From the NCBI RefSeq assembly GCF_000317225.1, contig NZ_AJLL01000070.1, forward strand, positions 58,256-122,255: 64,000 bases of DNA, given 5' to 3'. This stretch comes from Fischerella thermalis PCC 7521. Its GTDB lineage: Bacteria > Cyanobacteriota > Cyanobacteriia > Cyanobacteriales > Nostocaceae. The position numbers and the translations under genes are program-made. Below are positions 62,639-64,000 of this stretch, in pieces (within the stretch, counting starts at the first letter, position 1; each line of letters begins with the position of its first letter). The notes under the pieces are model-generated. The model did not search any database. It was not told the DNA's origin and was given only the letters and a program-made list of their open reading frames with translations.

Positions 62639-62857
62639 AGTTTCCTCACTGTTGATTTTCTTTTCCAGCAAGCAGCGCCACTTTAGTTATATGCCTCAAA
62701 TGTGATTGAAAAGTGATGATGTATTGCTATAGCTAATTTATTAAAATGATTGCAGTTTTATCACTAAAATGAAATATGCTGTAAGCATTCAAACGAATTT
62801 AATTATAGATTGCGGGATTAAGTTAGAAGACTTCTTAATATCTTTTACTGGTTATCT

Positions 62858-63739
62858 ATGTTTCAACGAGTTTTGATTTGCACAGATTTTTCTGATGGTT
62901 TACACCGTCTCACACATTTTGTTTCTAGTCTTGCGCTGGCGGGGATGAAGCAAATTGTTTTTCTGCACGCTGTTCCATTGTGGGAAAAAGGCATTATTCC
63001 ACGAGCCGATACTGAGAAAATAGAACAAGCTCAAACTCGATTGACCGAAACTGTTGGTGAAAGTCCTACTGATGTAGAAGTAAAAATAGAAGTTCAATCG
63101 GGAAAGCCTGTGGAAATCATCCTTAAGGTTGCCCAAACCTATCAGTCCCAATTGATTATACTGGGTTCTCAAAGTCGCAGCTTACTCACTGAGAAATTGG
63201 TGGGTGGTACAATGGCTGACTTGTCTCACAAAACAACGATTCCTCTTCTGGTACTGCGTCCTCAGTTAATCTCTACTTATACTTCTGAGGAATTAACGCT
63301 TCGTTGTCAGCACCTTTTCCGTTCTTTGCTACTTCCCTACAACGATACTCAAGCGGCGAATTATCTGGTGCAACAGGTGAAGCAATTAGCTCAACAACAA
63401 TCTGATAGATATCTACAACAGTGTAAGCTATGCTGGGTATTAGAAGATACTGGTCGTCGGGAAGTACCAAAGAAAATCTTACCGCAGCAGGCAGGGCAAA
63501 CTCTATCTCAGATTAAAGCTGATTTGGAGAAAGTAAATTTACAAGTAGAGACAGAAGTTCGCGAAGGACACTGCGTCACCCAGATTTTAGAGGCAGCTAC
63601 AATGGCAGATATTAGTGCGATCGCAGTGTCTTCAGGAACGATAGGTAAACTCCAAGAATGGTTAGTTTCCAGTTTTGCGTCGGAATTATTGCGTTGTAGC
63701 TGGTATCCTGTACTATTTTTTCCACCCCAACGTGGATAA
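62858..63739 (+). CDS. Tandem universal stress protein
   Basis: 293 residues, two Usp domains (about 1-133 and 145-293). Domain 1 starts MFQRVLICTDFSDG and carries an ATP-binding-like LIILGSQSRSLLTEKLVGGT with T-x-P-L-L-V at its end. Domain 2 starts FRSLLLPYNDTQAANYLV and ends ISAIAVSSGTIGKLQEWLVS. Tandem Usps are stress-induced nucleotide-binding proteins. Divergent from the decayed cytochrome gene. ATG start. Confidence 0.88.
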   Translation: MFQRVLICTDFSDGLHRLTHFVSSLALAGMKQIVFLHAVPLWEKGIIPRADTEKIEQAQTRLTETVGESPTDVEVKIEVQSGKPVEIILKVAQTYQSQLIILGSQSRSLLTEKLVGGTMADLSHKTTIPLLVLRPQLISTYTSEELTLRCQHLFRSLLLPYNDTQAANYLVQQVKQLAQQQSDRYLQQCKLCWVLEDTGRREVPKKILPQQAGQTLSQIKADLEKVNLQVETEVREGHCVTQILEAATMADISAIAVSSGTIGKLQEWLVSSFASELLRCSWYPVLFFPPQRG

Positions 63740-63847
63740 TTATGATTTAAGTACAGCTTTGCGTAAAAAAGTAGCAATTTGAAACGCAGAGGCTTGCAGT
63801 AGGGCGATCGCTAATTTGTCAGTGGCTTCAAACTTTCACAGATTGTT

Positions 63848-64000
63848 CTACACTCCAAGGCTACCAACTTTGCTGCTTAACTTCCACATCACCTTACAAA
63901 AAATACCTTGATGACCCTCATGGTGAATATGTCCATTTAAATCAGTCACCATAAAGGTACTGCCATGATTAATAGTCAGAATTGGTGAACCAACACTTAT
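63848..64000 (-). pseudogene. N-terminal piece of amylo-alpha-1,6-glucosidase-type protein (runs off right edge)
   Basis: The minus-strand frame is open to the right edge (51 codons). It reads ISVGSPILTINHGSTFMVTD and LNGHIHHEGHQGIF, which matches the N-terminal domain of cyanobacterial glycogen-debranching (GDE N-terminal) proteins. After GIF the sequence departs from the family and stops at 63848, whereas the family continues for more than 600 residues. So this looks truncated or frameshifted. Its true start lies outside the window. Confidence 0.5.

Overview
The window comes from a cyanobacterium, very probably a filamentous, heterocyst-forming, nitrogen-fixing one (Nostocales). Four things support this. 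The octamer GCGATCGC (HIP1) recurs throughout. Short tandem heptamer repeats of the kind known from heterocystous cyanobacteria are abundant. The window encodes CnfR/PatB, the nif-type ferredoxin FdxB, a nitrogenase-associated ArsC-like protein and an aa3-type cytochrome oxidase operon next to them. Gene products such as the iron-porin SLH domain and the plastoquinone-type prenyltransferase are also typical of the phylum. No rRNA, tRNA, CRISPR array or complete insertion sequence was seen.

Layout. 1-1.9 kb: an operon of a two-winged-helix protein and a P-loop ATPase that runs off the left edge. 2-5.5 kb: three glycosyltransferase-type genes. 5.7-8.2 kb: an SLH-porin stub, a membrane-anchored unknown and a small coiled-coil protein. 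8.8-16.2 kb: threonine synthase, HpnH (hopanoid radical SAM), a quinone-oxidoreductase-like enzyme, an Asp/Asn hydroxylase-like protein with a changed metal-ligand position, a cyclic amidohydrolase and a cupin. 16.2-33.4 kb: a long, one-directional exopolysaccharide locus of the Wzx/Wzy type. It holds a flippase, a polymerase, a Wzz/BY-kinase, an initiating sugar-phosphate transferase, a WecG-type transferase, further glycosyltransferases, modifying enzymes and a Tat-exported GH10 xylanase-like enzyme as first gene. 33.4-35.0 kb: a gene-free AT-rich stretch with miniature transposon-like elements. 35-43.6 kb: housekeeping genes (UbiA-type prenyltransferase, Ppx/GppA, a Ser/Thr kinase, a transketolase-like enzyme, a BrkB-like membrane protein).

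44-55 kb is a micro-oxic/nitrogen-fixation neighbourhood. It begins with a decayed STAND-TPR gene, followed by the nitrogenase-associated protein, a cysteine-dioxygenase-like cupin, a small helical-repeat protein, coxC-coxA-coxB, fdxB and, divergently, cnfR. I infer that the oxidase consumes O2 where nitrogenase works, while CnfR switches on nif genes and FdxB carries electrons. Upstream of cnfR are a perfect NtcA-type GTA-N8-TAC box with a spaced -10 and, further down, a candidate structured leader RNA. 55-64 kb: glucosamine-6-phosphate deaminase, small membrane and lipid-binding-type proteins, a ferric-reductase-like flavoprotein, DUF389 and AI-2E transporters, a decayed di-haem cytochrome gene, a tandem universal stress protein and, at the right edge, an N-terminal piece of a glycogen-debranching-type enzyme.

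The least explained part is the intergenic DNA. I see several families of dispersed small elements. They include TIR-bearing miniature elements (one with a 12-bp target duplication), a double-hairpin element whose copies differ by compensatory changes in both stems, 19-bp perfect-stem hairpins, and a short GC-rich repeat that repeatedly sits inside those hairpins. Several annotated-looking N-termini and one C-terminus are made of such repeats.
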